From contig CATQHC010000002.1 in assembly GCA_958295775.1 (NCBI GenBank), forward strand, positions 324,915 through 388,914: a stretch of 64,000 bases of DNA. The letters are read 5' to 3'. The notes beneath the pieces are model-generated. The model had not been told where the DNA came from and did not search any database. It saw only the letters and a list, made by a program, of their open reading frames with translations. This stretch comes from Chloroflexota bacterium. GTDB taxonomy: Bacteria; Chloroflexota; UBA11872; VXOZ01. Position numbers and translations under genes: made by a program. Positions 9,023 to 17,187 of the stretch are shown piece after piece (the first letter of the stretch is position 1; each line of letters opens with the position of its first letter).

Positions 9023-9358
9023 CGGGGCACAGCCTCACGTTTCCAATTGGTTTGCTGTTAAATGAGTTACGCGGTCACATCAGGTACGCCGTCAAACGCG
9101 CATATGCCGCCCGTATTGTAGCATAGAAACGCTTGACGCGCGAAAGGATGAGTGTGCGCGGTAGCCCTGGCGCACGCGCAATGCACGATTCTGTAATGCG
9201 CGAGGACTTAGCGCCACGGCAAGCCGCAGAGCCGTTACAAAGCTGAAGGCAATTCAAGGAGCGCTGGGCAAGAGCGCGTCCAATCTGCCCGTGGGCAGTG
9301 CGGCACGACTGCGAGACGAGCGTGCGGCAAAGCCGCACGCTCGCTTAGAAGAAGTACC
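9023..9358. other. Intergenic region between gltB end and the GNAT gene
   Basis: There is no convincing gene; a 264-base frame on the minus strand (9075-9338) has no recognisable features. The region holds the perfect hairpin at 9317-9343 and presumably the GNAT promoter. Confidence 0.45.
9317..9343 (-). terminator. Perfect 12-bp hairpin downstream of gltB
   Basis: CGAGCGTGCGGC and GCCGCACGCTCG pair fully around a three-base AAA loop, 16 bases past the gltB stop. On the minus strand it is not followed by a T-run, so it may stabilise the mRNA 3' end or act with Rho instead of being a simple intrinsic terminator. Confidence 0.55.
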
Positions 9359-12300
9359 TCAGCGTGATGCCCCGGCCTCAATCTGAGACTCAAGGCCGGC
9401 ATTCTGTTCCGTCAGCTCTCGGAGCGGCTTGGGGTAGACTTTCCAAAACAGCGGCAGGTATTGTTCAAACTCGTTCAAGATCTCTCTGCCGCGTGGACTT
9501 TGCGTATAGGCCACATGCCGTTCAAGCAGGTCCCGGAGCGTATTGATGTCTTCTCCGTCCGTCAGAGCTTCAATGTCAACCATCGCGGGGTTGTAACGCC
9601 GGGAGAACGTGTCGTTCACGTCAAGCACGTACGCAATGCCGGCCGCCATGCCGGCGCCAAAGTTGTAGCCCACCTCACCCAAAACGGCCACAACGCCGCT
9701 GGTCATGTACTCACAGCAATGGTCGCCTGCGCCCTCCACCACCGCTTCCGCGCCGCTGTTGCGCACGGCAAAGCGCTCACCGGCCTGACCGGCTACAAAG
9801 AGTGAGCCACCGGTTGCGCCGTAGAGACACGTGTTGCCAATGAGGACATTCTTTTCTGAAGGGAGGGGCGCTTCCGGCGACGGCAGAACGGCAATCTCGC
9901 CGCCCGTCATACACTTGCCCACGTAGTCCTGGGCCTCGCCGTGCAACGTAAGCGCCAAGCCGGGCGCGGAGAACGCGCCGAAGGACTGACCGGCGCTGCC
10001 TTTGAATGTAAGGTCAACCGTGCCCGCACTCAGTCCTGCGTCGCTGTGCTTGTCGGCAATTGCCCCGGCAACCCGGGCGCCAATGCTGCGCATGTGGTTG
10101 CGGACGTCATACTCTAGGCTAACGCGGCTGTTGCCAGCAATGCCGGCAGCGGCATCTTGCAGAATTCTATCGTCGAGCGTTGAGCCTTCAGGATCATTCC
10201 GCTCCTGTTGCGATAATCTTGGTAGTGATCCACTGGGATCGCCATTGGCCAGGAGTGGAAGCAGGTCGATTGTGTTGGCTTTGCCATCCCCGTCAAGCTC
10301 CTTCTGGCACAGCATGTCAGTGCGGCCGATGATCTCTTCGAGAGAGCGAATGCCCAGACTGGCCAGGATTTCGCGCACTTCTGTAGCAATGAGGGTAAGG
10401 AAGTTGACGAGCATTTCCGGGGTGCCGGTGAATTTCTTGCGCAGGTCCTCGCGCTGCGTGGCAACGCCGGTGGGGCAGGTGTTCAGGTGGCACTGGCGCG
10501 CCATGTCGCAGCCAATTGCCACGAGGCTTCCGGTGCCAAAGCCAAACTCTTCGCCACCGAGCATCGCCCCGACTACAACATCGCGACCGGTCTTGAAGCC
10601 GCCGTCTACGCGTACGCGAATGCGCGAGCGCAGGTTGTTGAGCATGAGAGTCTGCTGCGTTTCCGCCAGACCTAGTTCCCAGGGCAGCCCGCCGTTCTTG
10701 ATGGAGCTCAACGGCGACGCACCCGTACCACCGTCCTGACCTGAGATGAGCACGTAGTCTGCGTACGCTTTGGCAACGCCTACTGCGACAGTGCCGACAC
10801 CGGCCTCTGAAACCAGCTTGACCCCAACACGGGCACGTGGATTCACCTGTTTCAGGTCGTAGATTAACTGTGCGATGTCTTCGATGGAATAGATGTCATG
10901 GTGCGGCGGCGGTGAGATTAGCGGAATGCCGGGAATGGCGTGCCGAATCCTGGCGATGAATGGCGTGACCTTGAACCCGGGCAATTGTCCGCCTTCACCC
11001 GGCTTCGAGCCCTGGGCCATTTTGATCTCAAGCTCTTTCGCTCGCACCAGGTATTCGGTGGTTACGCCAAAGCGGGCGCTGGCTACTTGCTTCACGGCAC
11101 AGTTGGCTGACTCGCCATTTGGGAGCGGCTTGTACCACTGGGGATCCTCGCCGCCCTCACCGGTATTGCTTCTTCCTCCGATGCGATTCAATGCTATCGC
11201 GATAGCTTTATGCGCTTCCGGGGAGAGCGCGCCAAGCGACATGGCTTGCGTTGTAAAGCGCTGGCGAATTGATTCGACCGGCTCTACGTCATCCAGAGGA
11301 ATAGGGCTATTGGGCACGAATTCAAGCAGATCACGCAGGCACGTTGGCGGCCGGGAATAGACCGTTTCGGTGTAGCGCCTATAGTCGGCAATGTCTCCGG
11401 AAAGGGCAGCTTGCTGCAGCGCCTGCACGGTGGCCGGACTATACGCGTGATATTCCCCATTGCGCCGAAACCGATAGAGGCCGTAATCAGGCAGCCTGCC
11501 ATTCTTTCTCTCGGCATAGGCTTCCGTGTGGCGGTCGGCTATTTCGGCTGCGATCTCCTTGAGCCCGAGGCCCTCGATGCGGGAGGGCGTGCCATCAAAA
11601 TAAAAGCTCGAAACCCGGCTATTCAGACCGACGATTTCAAAGATCTGCGCCCCGCGATACCCGCTCAAGGTGCAGATGCCCATCTTCGACATAATCTTCA
11701 ACAAGCCCTCGTCAACGGCTGAACGGTAGTTTTGCCAGGCCGTGAGCGGGTCTACAGTCTGCCGCCGGTCTGTTTCCGCGAGGTGGCGAATTGTCTCAAG
11801 CGCAAGATACGGATAGATGAAACCGACACCGTGCCCAAGCAGGCAGGCAAAGTGGTGGATGTCCCACACTTCTCCACTTTCCACAACAATACTCGCCCGC
11901 ATGCGCTTGCGAGCCCGCGCGAGGTGTTGATGCACGGCCGACGCGGCCAAGAGAATCGGGATCGGCGCATGATCGGGACCCACGCCCAGATCACTGAGGA
12001 TCAGGACAGTCCGCCCACTATCAATGCTCTTTTCGGCGTGCATGCATAGTCTGTGCAGCGCCTCTTCCATTCCGGTCTGCCCTTGGGCAACCGGATAGAG
12101 CGTGGAAAGCATAATGGATGAAAATGAGGAGTCAAACTGGTGCACGAGTTCCCTGAATTGGCCGTGATCCAATAGAGGACTTTCATACTCCAGAAGGTGC
12201 GCGTGTTCGGGCGCCTCGGTAAGGATGTTGCCGCGTCCGCCTATGTAACTCTTGAGCGACATTACCAGCGCTTCGCGGTGGGAATCTATAGGGGGATTCG

Positions 12301-13906
12301 TGACCTGCGCAAAGCGTTGCTTGAAGAAATTGAAGAACGAGCGCGGGTGGGAAGAGAGCGCCGCTAAGGGAATGTCATTGCCCATGGACCAGACGGCGTC
12401 TTTTCCCTCTTTACCCATTGAGTCCAGGACCATGCGCAACTCTTCATTGCCATAGCCAAACGCACGGTGCAAAGTGCCGAGGGCATCCGGGTCAAATTCC
12501 AAGCTCTGGTCGAGCGTAGGTTCCGTGGCCTTGGCCTTTACCCGCCGTTCCTGCAGCCAGATACGGTACGGTCGTCGCTTGGCCAAGTACGACTTGATGT
12601 CCTTGTTGGTCAAGAGGCGCTGGTTCACCGTGTCTACCGCCAGCATCTGACCTGGGCCGAGTCGTCCTTTCTCTATCACCTCCGCGTCGGGGACAATAGA
12701 AGCGCTTGCTTCAGAGGCAACCACAACCATGCCGCTGCGAGTGACCTTATAGCGCGCCGGCCGCAGACCATTGCGGTCCAAGCAAGCGGCAGCAATCCGC
12801 CCATCGGTAAACGCGAGCGCCGCGGGCCCTTCCCACGGCTCCGCGATGCCGGCATTGTAGGCATGGAACGCGCGGAGATCCGGGTCCATGTCCTCTTGGT
12901 TTTCCCATGCCTCCGGCATCATCATTGCGAGCGTGTGCAGAATGTCGCGACCGGAAAGGTGAATGAGTTCCGCGAGATTGTCCAAGGAAGCGGAGTCGCT
13001 GCCATCTGGTTCGATAAACGGGATGCCTGCGCCGACCCGCTCGTCCCACGCCGCGGCAATCATGCTGGACTCGCGCGCGCGAGTCCAATTGCGATTGCCC
13101 CACAACGTATTGATCTCTCCATTGTGGGCAATTAGCCGAAATGGTTGCGCCAATTGCCAAGTCGGGAACGTGTTGCTGCTATAGCGTTGATGGAACAGCG
13201 CAAGCGCGGTCTCGTATTCGGGGTCTTTCAAGTCCAGGTAGAACTCAGCTAGCTGCGCCGCAATTATGAGCGCCTTATAGACCACGGTGCGGCAAGAGAA
13301 TGAAGGAAGATAGAGTTCGTGTATTCCCGCGCGATGTGCGGCTCCTTGAATAGTCCTGCGCGCCACATAGAGCGCGCGTTCAAACGCATCGTCGTCCATG
13401 CCTTCAGGACGCTCAACCAAAATCTGCTTGAAGTCGGGAGCACTTTGCGCGGCAATGGCGCCAAGCGCCGCCATATCCACCGGCACAGACCGCCACGCAA
13501 GCAATCGGAACCCTTGCTCATCAAGAACACTGTTGACAATCTCAACCGCTTGCTCATTGGACGTGGTGTCGGCTTTCGGGAGGAAAACCATCCCTACGCC
13601 AACGTCGCTTGGGGCTACATGCCCGATGTTTCTCGCAACCAATTCTCGCTGCACGAGCCGTCGAGGAATCTGTGTCAGGATGCCCGCACCGTCTCCGGTA
13701 CGTCCATCGGCTGAAACAGCGCCGCGGTGGCTAACGCCGACCACCGACTGAATTGCCGTCCGCAGTATTTTGTGGTCGGCGGTACCTGAGATGCTGGCCA
13801 CCAACCCGACGCCACAAGAGTCAAACTCAAACTCGGGGCGGTAAAGGCCAAAGTGAGGCAAAGTACTAAAAGGAATGTCGTCGTCAGCTTTACTCGAATC
13901 GCTCAT
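9359..13906 (-). CDS. gltB: Glutamate synthase large subunit
   Basis: A 1515-residue glutamate synthase α chain that makes glutamate from 2-oxoglutarate and glutamine amide nitrogen. The N-terminal class II amidotransferase begins at Cys31 in DSCGVG, so a 30-residue propeptide should be removed to expose the nucleophile. The central domain is followed by the FMN-binding domain (MAQGSKPGEGGQLPG, GQDGGTGASPL) and a 3Fe-4S motif CDMARQCHLNTCPTG around residue 1135. The C-terminal GxGxG β-helix contains GNTCLYGATGG. The length matches full-size bacterial enzymes. No small subunit (GltD) lies next to it, so the electron donor (NADPH via a distant GltD, or ferredoxin) is unresolved. ATG at 13906 follows GAGAAG. 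Confidence 0.96.
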   Translation of the reverse strand: MSDSSKADDDIPFSTLPHFGLYRPEFEFDSCGVGLVASISGTADHKILRTAIQSVVGVSHRGAVSADGRTGDGAGILTQIPRRLVQRELVARNIGHVAPSDVGVGMVFLPKADTTSNEQAVEIVNSVLDEQGFRLLAWRSVPVDMAALGAIAAQSAPDFKQILVERPEGMDDDAFERALYVARRTIQGAAHRAGIHELYLPSFSCRTVVYKALIIAAQLAEFYLDLKDPEYETALALFHQRYSSNTFPTWQLAQPFRLIAHNGEINTLWGNRNWTRARESSMIAAAWDERVGAGIPFIEPDGSDSASLDNLAELIHLSGRDILHTLAMMMPEAWENQEDMDPDLRAFHAYNAGIAEPWEGPAALAFTDGRIAAACLDRNGLRPARYKVTRSGMVVVASEASASIVPDAEVIEKGRLGPGQMLAVDTVNQRLLTNKDIKSYLAKRRPYRIWLQERRVKAKATEPTLDQSLEFDPDALGTLHRAFGYGNEELRMVLDSMGKEGKDAVWSMGNDIPLAALSSHPRSFFNFFKQRFAQVTNPPIDSHREALVMSLKSYIGGRGNILTEAPEHAHLLEYESPLLDHGQFRELVHQFDSSFSSIMLSTLYPVAQGQTGMEEALHRLCMHAEKSIDSGRTVLILSDLGVGPDHAPIPILLAASAVHQHLARARKRMRASIVVESGEVWDIHHFACLLGHGVGFIYPYLALETIRHLAETDRRQTVDPLTAWQNYRSAVDEGLLKIMSKMGICTLSGYRGAQIFEIVGLNSRVSSFYFDGTPSRIEGLGLKEIAAEIADRHTEAYAERKNGRLPDYGLYRFRRNGEYHAYSPATVQALQQAALSGDIADYRRYTETVYSRPPTCLRDLLEFVPNSPIPLDDVEPVESIRQRFTTQAMSLGALSPEAHKAIAIALNRIGGRSNTGEGGEDPQWYKPLPNGESANCAVKQVASARFGVTTEYLVRAKELEIKMAQGSKPGEGGQLPGFKVTPFIARIRHAIPGIPLISPPPHHDIYSIEDIAQLIYDLKQVNPRARVGVKLVSEAGVGTVAVGVAKAYADYVLISGQDGGTGASPLSSIKNGGLPWELGLAETQQTLMLNNLRSRIRVRVDGGFKTGRDVVVGAMLGGEEFGFGTGSLVAIGCDMARQCHLNTCPTGVATQREDLRKKFTGTPEMLVNFLTLIATEVREILASLGIRSLEEIIGRTDMLCQKELDGDGKANTIDLLPLLANGDPSGSLPRLSQQERNDPEGSTLDDRILQDAAAGIAGNSRVSLEYDVRNHMRSIGARVAGAIADKHSDAGLSAGTVDLTFKGSAGQSFGAFSAPGLALTLHGEAQDYVGKCMTGGEIAVLPSPEAPLPSEKNVLIGNTCLYGATGGSLFVAGQAGERFAVRNSGAEAVVEGAGDHCCEYMTSGVVAVLGEVGYNFGAGMAAGIAYVLDVNDTFSRRYNPAMVDIEALTDGEDINTLRDLLERHVAYTQSPRGREILNEFEQYLPLFWKVYPKPLRELTEQNAGLESQIEAGASR

Positions 13907-13999
13907 AGAATCTTCTCATAGCCGTATACGAAATCACGAAAAATACAAAAACTGGCCGCAGAGCTAAGACGCCAAATGCATGTCCTTTAAACATGAAAT

Positions 14000-14024
14000 G
14001 AGGGACTCCGCGTTGGAGTTCCTC
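14000..14024 (-). promoter_or_regulatory. Hairpin in the gltB 5' leader
   Basis: GAGGGACTCC and GGAGTTCCTC form a 10-bp stem with one wobble around the loop GCGTT, about 94 bases upstream of the gltB start. In the gltB direction it is followed by a modestly T-rich stretch (ATTTCATGTTT). It could be an attenuator or the terminator of an upstream transcript; the sequence alone does not decide. Confidence 0.4.
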
Positions 14025-14189
14025 AAAGTCCTAGGTACGTACTCCATGCTGTGTCCCTACGGCAAATCAAAGTTATCATAGCCGATGGTTAGCCGCACGT
14101 CAAGAGAGCAAGCTCAGTGCTTCCTCGCCGCGAAAGAGTCACCCAGTAGCATCTGCCAGAGACGTGAATACGCTTGACAACGAGTCTCA

Positions 14190-14218
14190 TTGAATCCTGG
14201 CATTTGCGGTGATACAAT
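14190..14218 (+). promoter_or_regulatory. σ70-like promoter of the tRNA-Val/tRNA-Phe pair
   Basis: A -35 box TTGAAT (14190-14195) and a -10 box TACAAT (14213-14218) are separated by exactly 17 bases. They end ten bases before the mature 5' end of tRNA-Val. Confidence 0.6.
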
Positions 14219-14228
14219 CGACTTGCGT

Positions 14229-14305
14229 GGGTGATTAGCTCAGCTGGTTAGAGCGCTACTCTTACAAAGTAGAGGCCGCAGGTTCGAGTCCTGCATCGCC
14301 CACCA
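14229..14305 (+). tRNA. tRNA-Val (anticodon UAC)
   Basis: A full cloverleaf is present: acceptor GGGTGAT/ATCGCCC (one G-U pair), D-arm GCTC/GAGC, anticodon arm CTACT-CTTACAA-AGTAG with TAC at 34-36, T-arm GCAGG-TTCGAGT-CCTGC. The discriminator A is followed by an encoded CCA at 14303-14305. Confidence 0.97.
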
Positions 14306-14312
14306 ATTAGCC

Positions 14313-14385
14313 GCCGAGATAGCTCAGTCGGTAGAGCACAGGACTGAAAATCCTGGTGTCGCCGGTTCGATTCCGGCTCTCGGCA
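14313..14385 (+). tRNA. tRNA-Phe (anticodon GAA)
   Basis: A cloverleaf is present with acceptor GCCGAGA/TCTCGGC, anticodon arm CAGGA-CTGAAAA-TCCTG with GAA at 34-36, and T-arm GCCGG-TTCGATT-CCGGC. The discriminator A is followed by CCC, so CCA is added after transcription, unlike the tRNA-Val seven bases upstream. Both are probably cut from one transcript. Confidence 0.97.
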
Positions 14386-14394
14386 CCCAGCAAG

Positions 14395-14437
14395 TCCAGG
14401 CGTGATGATGACTGATGCAACATGCCTGGATTTCTTG
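14395..14437 (+). terminator. Probable terminator of the tRNA pair
   Basis: TCCAGGCGTG and CATGCCTGGA form a 10-bp stem with one wobble pair and a 16-base loop, followed by TTTCTTG. It begins ten bases after tRNA-Phe. Confidence 0.55.
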
Positions 14438-14587
14438 ATTCCTGGCGGAAGCGCTCCCGAGTTGCTGCAGCCTCACGCAAGTGTGCCGCTCATGGGCGGG
14501 CTTCCAAACCCTTGTCTTGGATTGATCACTCTCACACTGGCAAGGGTATGATGGTCCCCACGCCGTTGCTCCAACGAAGATGAAGGC

Positions 14588-16837
14588 TCATTGTGCATTC
14601 TGCTCGTGCAGGCGTAACAGATCATCGAGCCGGGCGCGATAGATGGCTGAGATACTGCTGTAGTATAGCCAGCCGTCATCGGAGAATGTGATGTCCAGAG
14701 CGCAGTTGTTGGATAGGACCGTGGTACTCTCGACGGAGCTGTAGTCGGGGCCGCTCAAGCGCAGTGCGCGGAGAAAGAAGTCGTTGTAAGCGCAGAACAG
14801 CAAGAGGTCAGGCCGGTCGGGCGCGAACGCTACCCCCGTAGGGCCAATGGTGCGTTCGCCATGAAGGCCGAAGACGGCAATTGGGTCAGCAAAACCCCCG
14901 GCGTTGGCATCGCCCATGTGTATGGGCCAGCCGTAGTTGTGGCCGGCTTCGATCTTGTTTACTTCGTCGAAGCCACCGGGGCCGTTGTCGGTAGCATAGA
15001 GGAATCCGGAATCAGGTTGAAAGGCGAGGCCGAAGGAATTGCGGAAACCGGTAGCGTAGACGGGAGATCCGGGAATGGGATTGTCAGCAGGGATAGTTCC
15101 GTCGGCATTGAAACGCAGGATTGAACCCTCAAGCCGCGTAGGGTCTTGAGCGGATTCGAGCACGTTTGTGTCGCCTATCGTGAGGTAGAGCTTACCGTCA
15201 GGACCGAAAGCAATGCGGCCGCCGAAGTGAAAACCGTCTGTTGCAGCAGGAAGATTGTCGAGGATGACGGTGAATTCCTGACCGACACTGTTGTTGTCGC
15301 GAAAGCGGACGACGCGCTGGCCACTAGGAATCCCAGTCTCAGGATCATCTACAACATACATGGCGTAGACGAAAGGTGTTTGTGGAAAGTTCGGATGGAG
15401 GGCAAGTCCGAGGAGGCCGGACTCCCCGTAATGTGACACGTTTTCCAGTGTGGCGAACGGTTCGGGCAAGAGTAAACCGTCTTGCAGGATACGGATGTTC
15501 CCGGTTAGGAGCTCAGCATAGAACAACCTGCCGTCTGGCGCGGCCGCTAAGGCGACCGGCCACGCCGCGTCGGTGACCTTGCCCTCGGCAAGCGAGACGC
15601 GGCGCGAGAGCGGAGATCGCAAGAATCCTGGAGAGACGTACTCTCCAGACTGCCGGTCGCGAATGTACGCGAATAGTTCCAACGGTCCGGCGGGCAGATT
15701 GGTGAGCTGTGCGCTAAAACCGCTCGTTGCAAAGCGAGGGTCGCCGAGCGCTTCGGCTACGTCGGGGCGATATATGCCATAGGTAGCCTCGGTGAGGAAT
15801 CGGCCGTTCTCTCGGGGTCCGTGCCAGATCTCAACGGATCCGACACCGGTGCCGCTCGCACTGCCCGGGATAACTGCCCAGCCTTGAATTGTTAGTGGAA
15901 TGCTACGCAGCCCTTCGCCGGTTGGGTCGTCGATGTTGCCCTGGTAGCTGCTGGACGGAGCAGCATTGACAGGATCGGGAAGAACCGTGAGAGGTAGACT
16001 AGCGGCCGCTGCGATTCTGTCGTTTCCTTGGAACGCTATCAGCAACAGAGTGTGTGAACCTGGGCCGAGCGTTGGTATGGTAAGACTAAAGTCAATGTGA
16101 AAGCGCTGCTGCAAGAAGTCGTTCTCGGTCGCAAAGCCCACCTGCTCGCCATTGCTCCAGGCTTCGATGCGGGACACATTGAAACCTACGCTGTCCGGCT
16201 GACCTATTGTTCCCTGAATAACCAGCGGGGCGCTTACATTCGCATCGAGGGTAGGCGCGTTAACTTGAAGATTGCCACAGACTTCCGAGTTCCAAGTGGC
16301 GGCAGAAGCGCCTTCCGGGATGACAGTAAGTGTATGTCTTCCATGCACAAATGGCCAGTGGCGTCTGTCCTGGATCGTGAATTCACCAGTATAGGTCGTG
16401 TGCACAAGCTGCTCTAATTTGCCGCCCGGAGGTATTTCATAGTCTATTCCGGTGCCCACGCCGACCGCAGCTCTGGGCCCCTCGCCAACTACCGCAAAGG
16501 AGTGCCACGCGCTCCCGGTCGTAACCTCCAGTTGGTACCAGCGATTCTGCACCAGCACGACATTTCTGGGAACTATGCGATGCGGGTGCTCCAGAATTTG
16601 TATCCTGATGATTTCCGGCGTTGCCTCTGCCGATGGTCGCTGCTCGGCGGCAGCCGCTAGATCAATGTGGCATGGAAGAAGTGACCGCGATGAAATTGAG
16701 AGTTCCGGTATGGGCAGACCTGATGACTCGGGCTCCCCCACACCAGGCACGGCTGTAGTCACTTCAGGTGTTGCTGTGGGCGTTTCAGTCGACTCTTTGC
16801 CGCCGCCGCATGCGGATAGCAAGGCAATTCCAATCAC
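14588..16837 (-). CDS. PQQ-dependent sugar dehydrogenase-like lipoprotein, paralogue 1
   Basis: This 749-residue predicted exported lipoprotein is the first of three tandem homologues. The N-terminus carries a lipobox (LLSAC) followed by a Ser/Thr/Pro linker. A cupredoxin-like β-domain follows (about residues 70-165; no Cys, so no ordinary copper site), then two β-sandwich regions, and from about residue 400 a glucose/sorbosone-dehydrogenase six-bladed propeller: GESGLLGLALHPNF, GGRIAFGPDGKLYLTIGD, GFRNSFGLAF, NGPGGFDEVN. The ALHP histidine and RN arginine match the family active-site positions. The start is doubtful: GTG at 16837 gives an unusually short signal peptide, while in-frame upstream codons would encode a better KRLAFLAIPIAVIG segment without any ATG/GTG/TTG before a TGA. 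Confidence 0.85.
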   Translation of the reverse strand: MIGIALLSACGGGKESTETPTATPEVTTAVPGVGEPESSGLPIPELSISSRSLLPCHIDLAAAAEQRPSAEATPEIIRIQILEHPHRIVPRNVVLVQNRWYQLEVTTGSAWHSFAVVGEGPRAAVGVGTGIDYEIPPGGKLEQLVHTTYTGEFTIQDRRHWPFVHGRHTLTVIPEGASAATWNSEVCGNLQVNAPTLDANVSAPLVIQGTIGQPDSVGFNVSRIEAWSNGEQVGFATENDFLQQRFHIDFSLTIPTLGPGSHTLLLIAFQGNDRIAAAASLPLTVLPDPVNAAPSSSYQGNIDDPTGEGLRSIPLTIQGWAVIPGSASGTGVGSVEIWHGPRENGRFLTEATYGIYRPDVAEALGDPRFATSGFSAQLTNLPAGPLELFAYIRDRQSGEYVSPGFLRSPLSRRVSLAEGKVTDAAWPVALAAAPDGRLFYAELLTGNIRILQDGLLLPEPFATLENVSHYGESGLLGLALHPNFPQTPFVYAMYVVDDPETGIPSGQRVVRFRDNNSVGQEFTVILDNLPAATDGFHFGGRIAFGPDGKLYLTIGDTNVLESAQDPTRLEGSILRFNADGTIPADNPIPGSPVYATGFRNSFGLAFQPDSGFLYATDNGPGGFDEVNKIEAGHNYGWPIHMGDANAGGFADPIAVFGLHGERTIGPTGVAFAPDRPDLLLFCAYNDFFLRALRLSGPDYSSVESTTVLSNNCALDITFSDDGWLYYSSISAIYRARLDDLLRLHEQNAQ

Positions 16838-17187
16838 AGCAATGGGGATTGCAAGAAAGGCCAGCCAGCCGCTTCCCCGATACTTGCCCGCTTGGCGTTT
16901 GGCCTCACCCTTTAAGTCCGCGGTACATTGCCACGCTCTGCGTGCCGGCAGCCCACAATGCTCTCGACGGGGGGGGGGGGGGGGGTAATATCATAGAGTT
17001 GACACATCTATCCTGGTGCTACTTGCTAACCTCAACTATAGATTGGGATGTATGCTTCTGCTCTCTTGGCCTTGGCAATACCATGGATTTAGAGGGAGCA
17101 AAACGTGATTGTTTGGTACCTCATTGTTCCATAGGGCGGATTGAATCTCAATTGCAGAGCGAGCGGCGTGCACAGGACGAAGCTCAG
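16838..17187. other. Intergenic region with poly-G tract
   Basis: This is the spacer between sugar dehydrogenase paralogues 2 and 1. It contains a run of 17 G and presumably the promoter of paralogue 1, with no gene. Confidence 0.5.
16969..16985. repeat. Homopolymer of 17 G
   Basis: An uninterrupted run of 17 G on the plus strand (C on the coding strand of the paralogue 1 gene) lies about 130 bases upstream of that gene's start. Such tracts slip readily in replication. The exact length may also be affected by sequencing error. Confidence 0.85.

Larger units (their letters stand above)
13907..14228. other. Intergenic region between gltB and the tRNA pair
   Basis: It holds the gltB leader with a strong hairpin at 14000-14024 and, on the other strand, the promoter of the tRNA pair at 14190-14218. 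There is no coding frame of interest. Confidence 0.6.

Noticed and set aside
9317-9343. Classical intrinsic terminator
   Set aside because: The stem is perfect but there is no T-run on either side in the gltB direction; it is listed only as a probable 3'-end hairpin.
10002-10739. 245-residue plus-strand frame, and a 222-residue one at 12467-13135
   Set aside because: Both lie within gltB on the other strand, with low-complexity Ser/Arg-rich translations typical of shadows.
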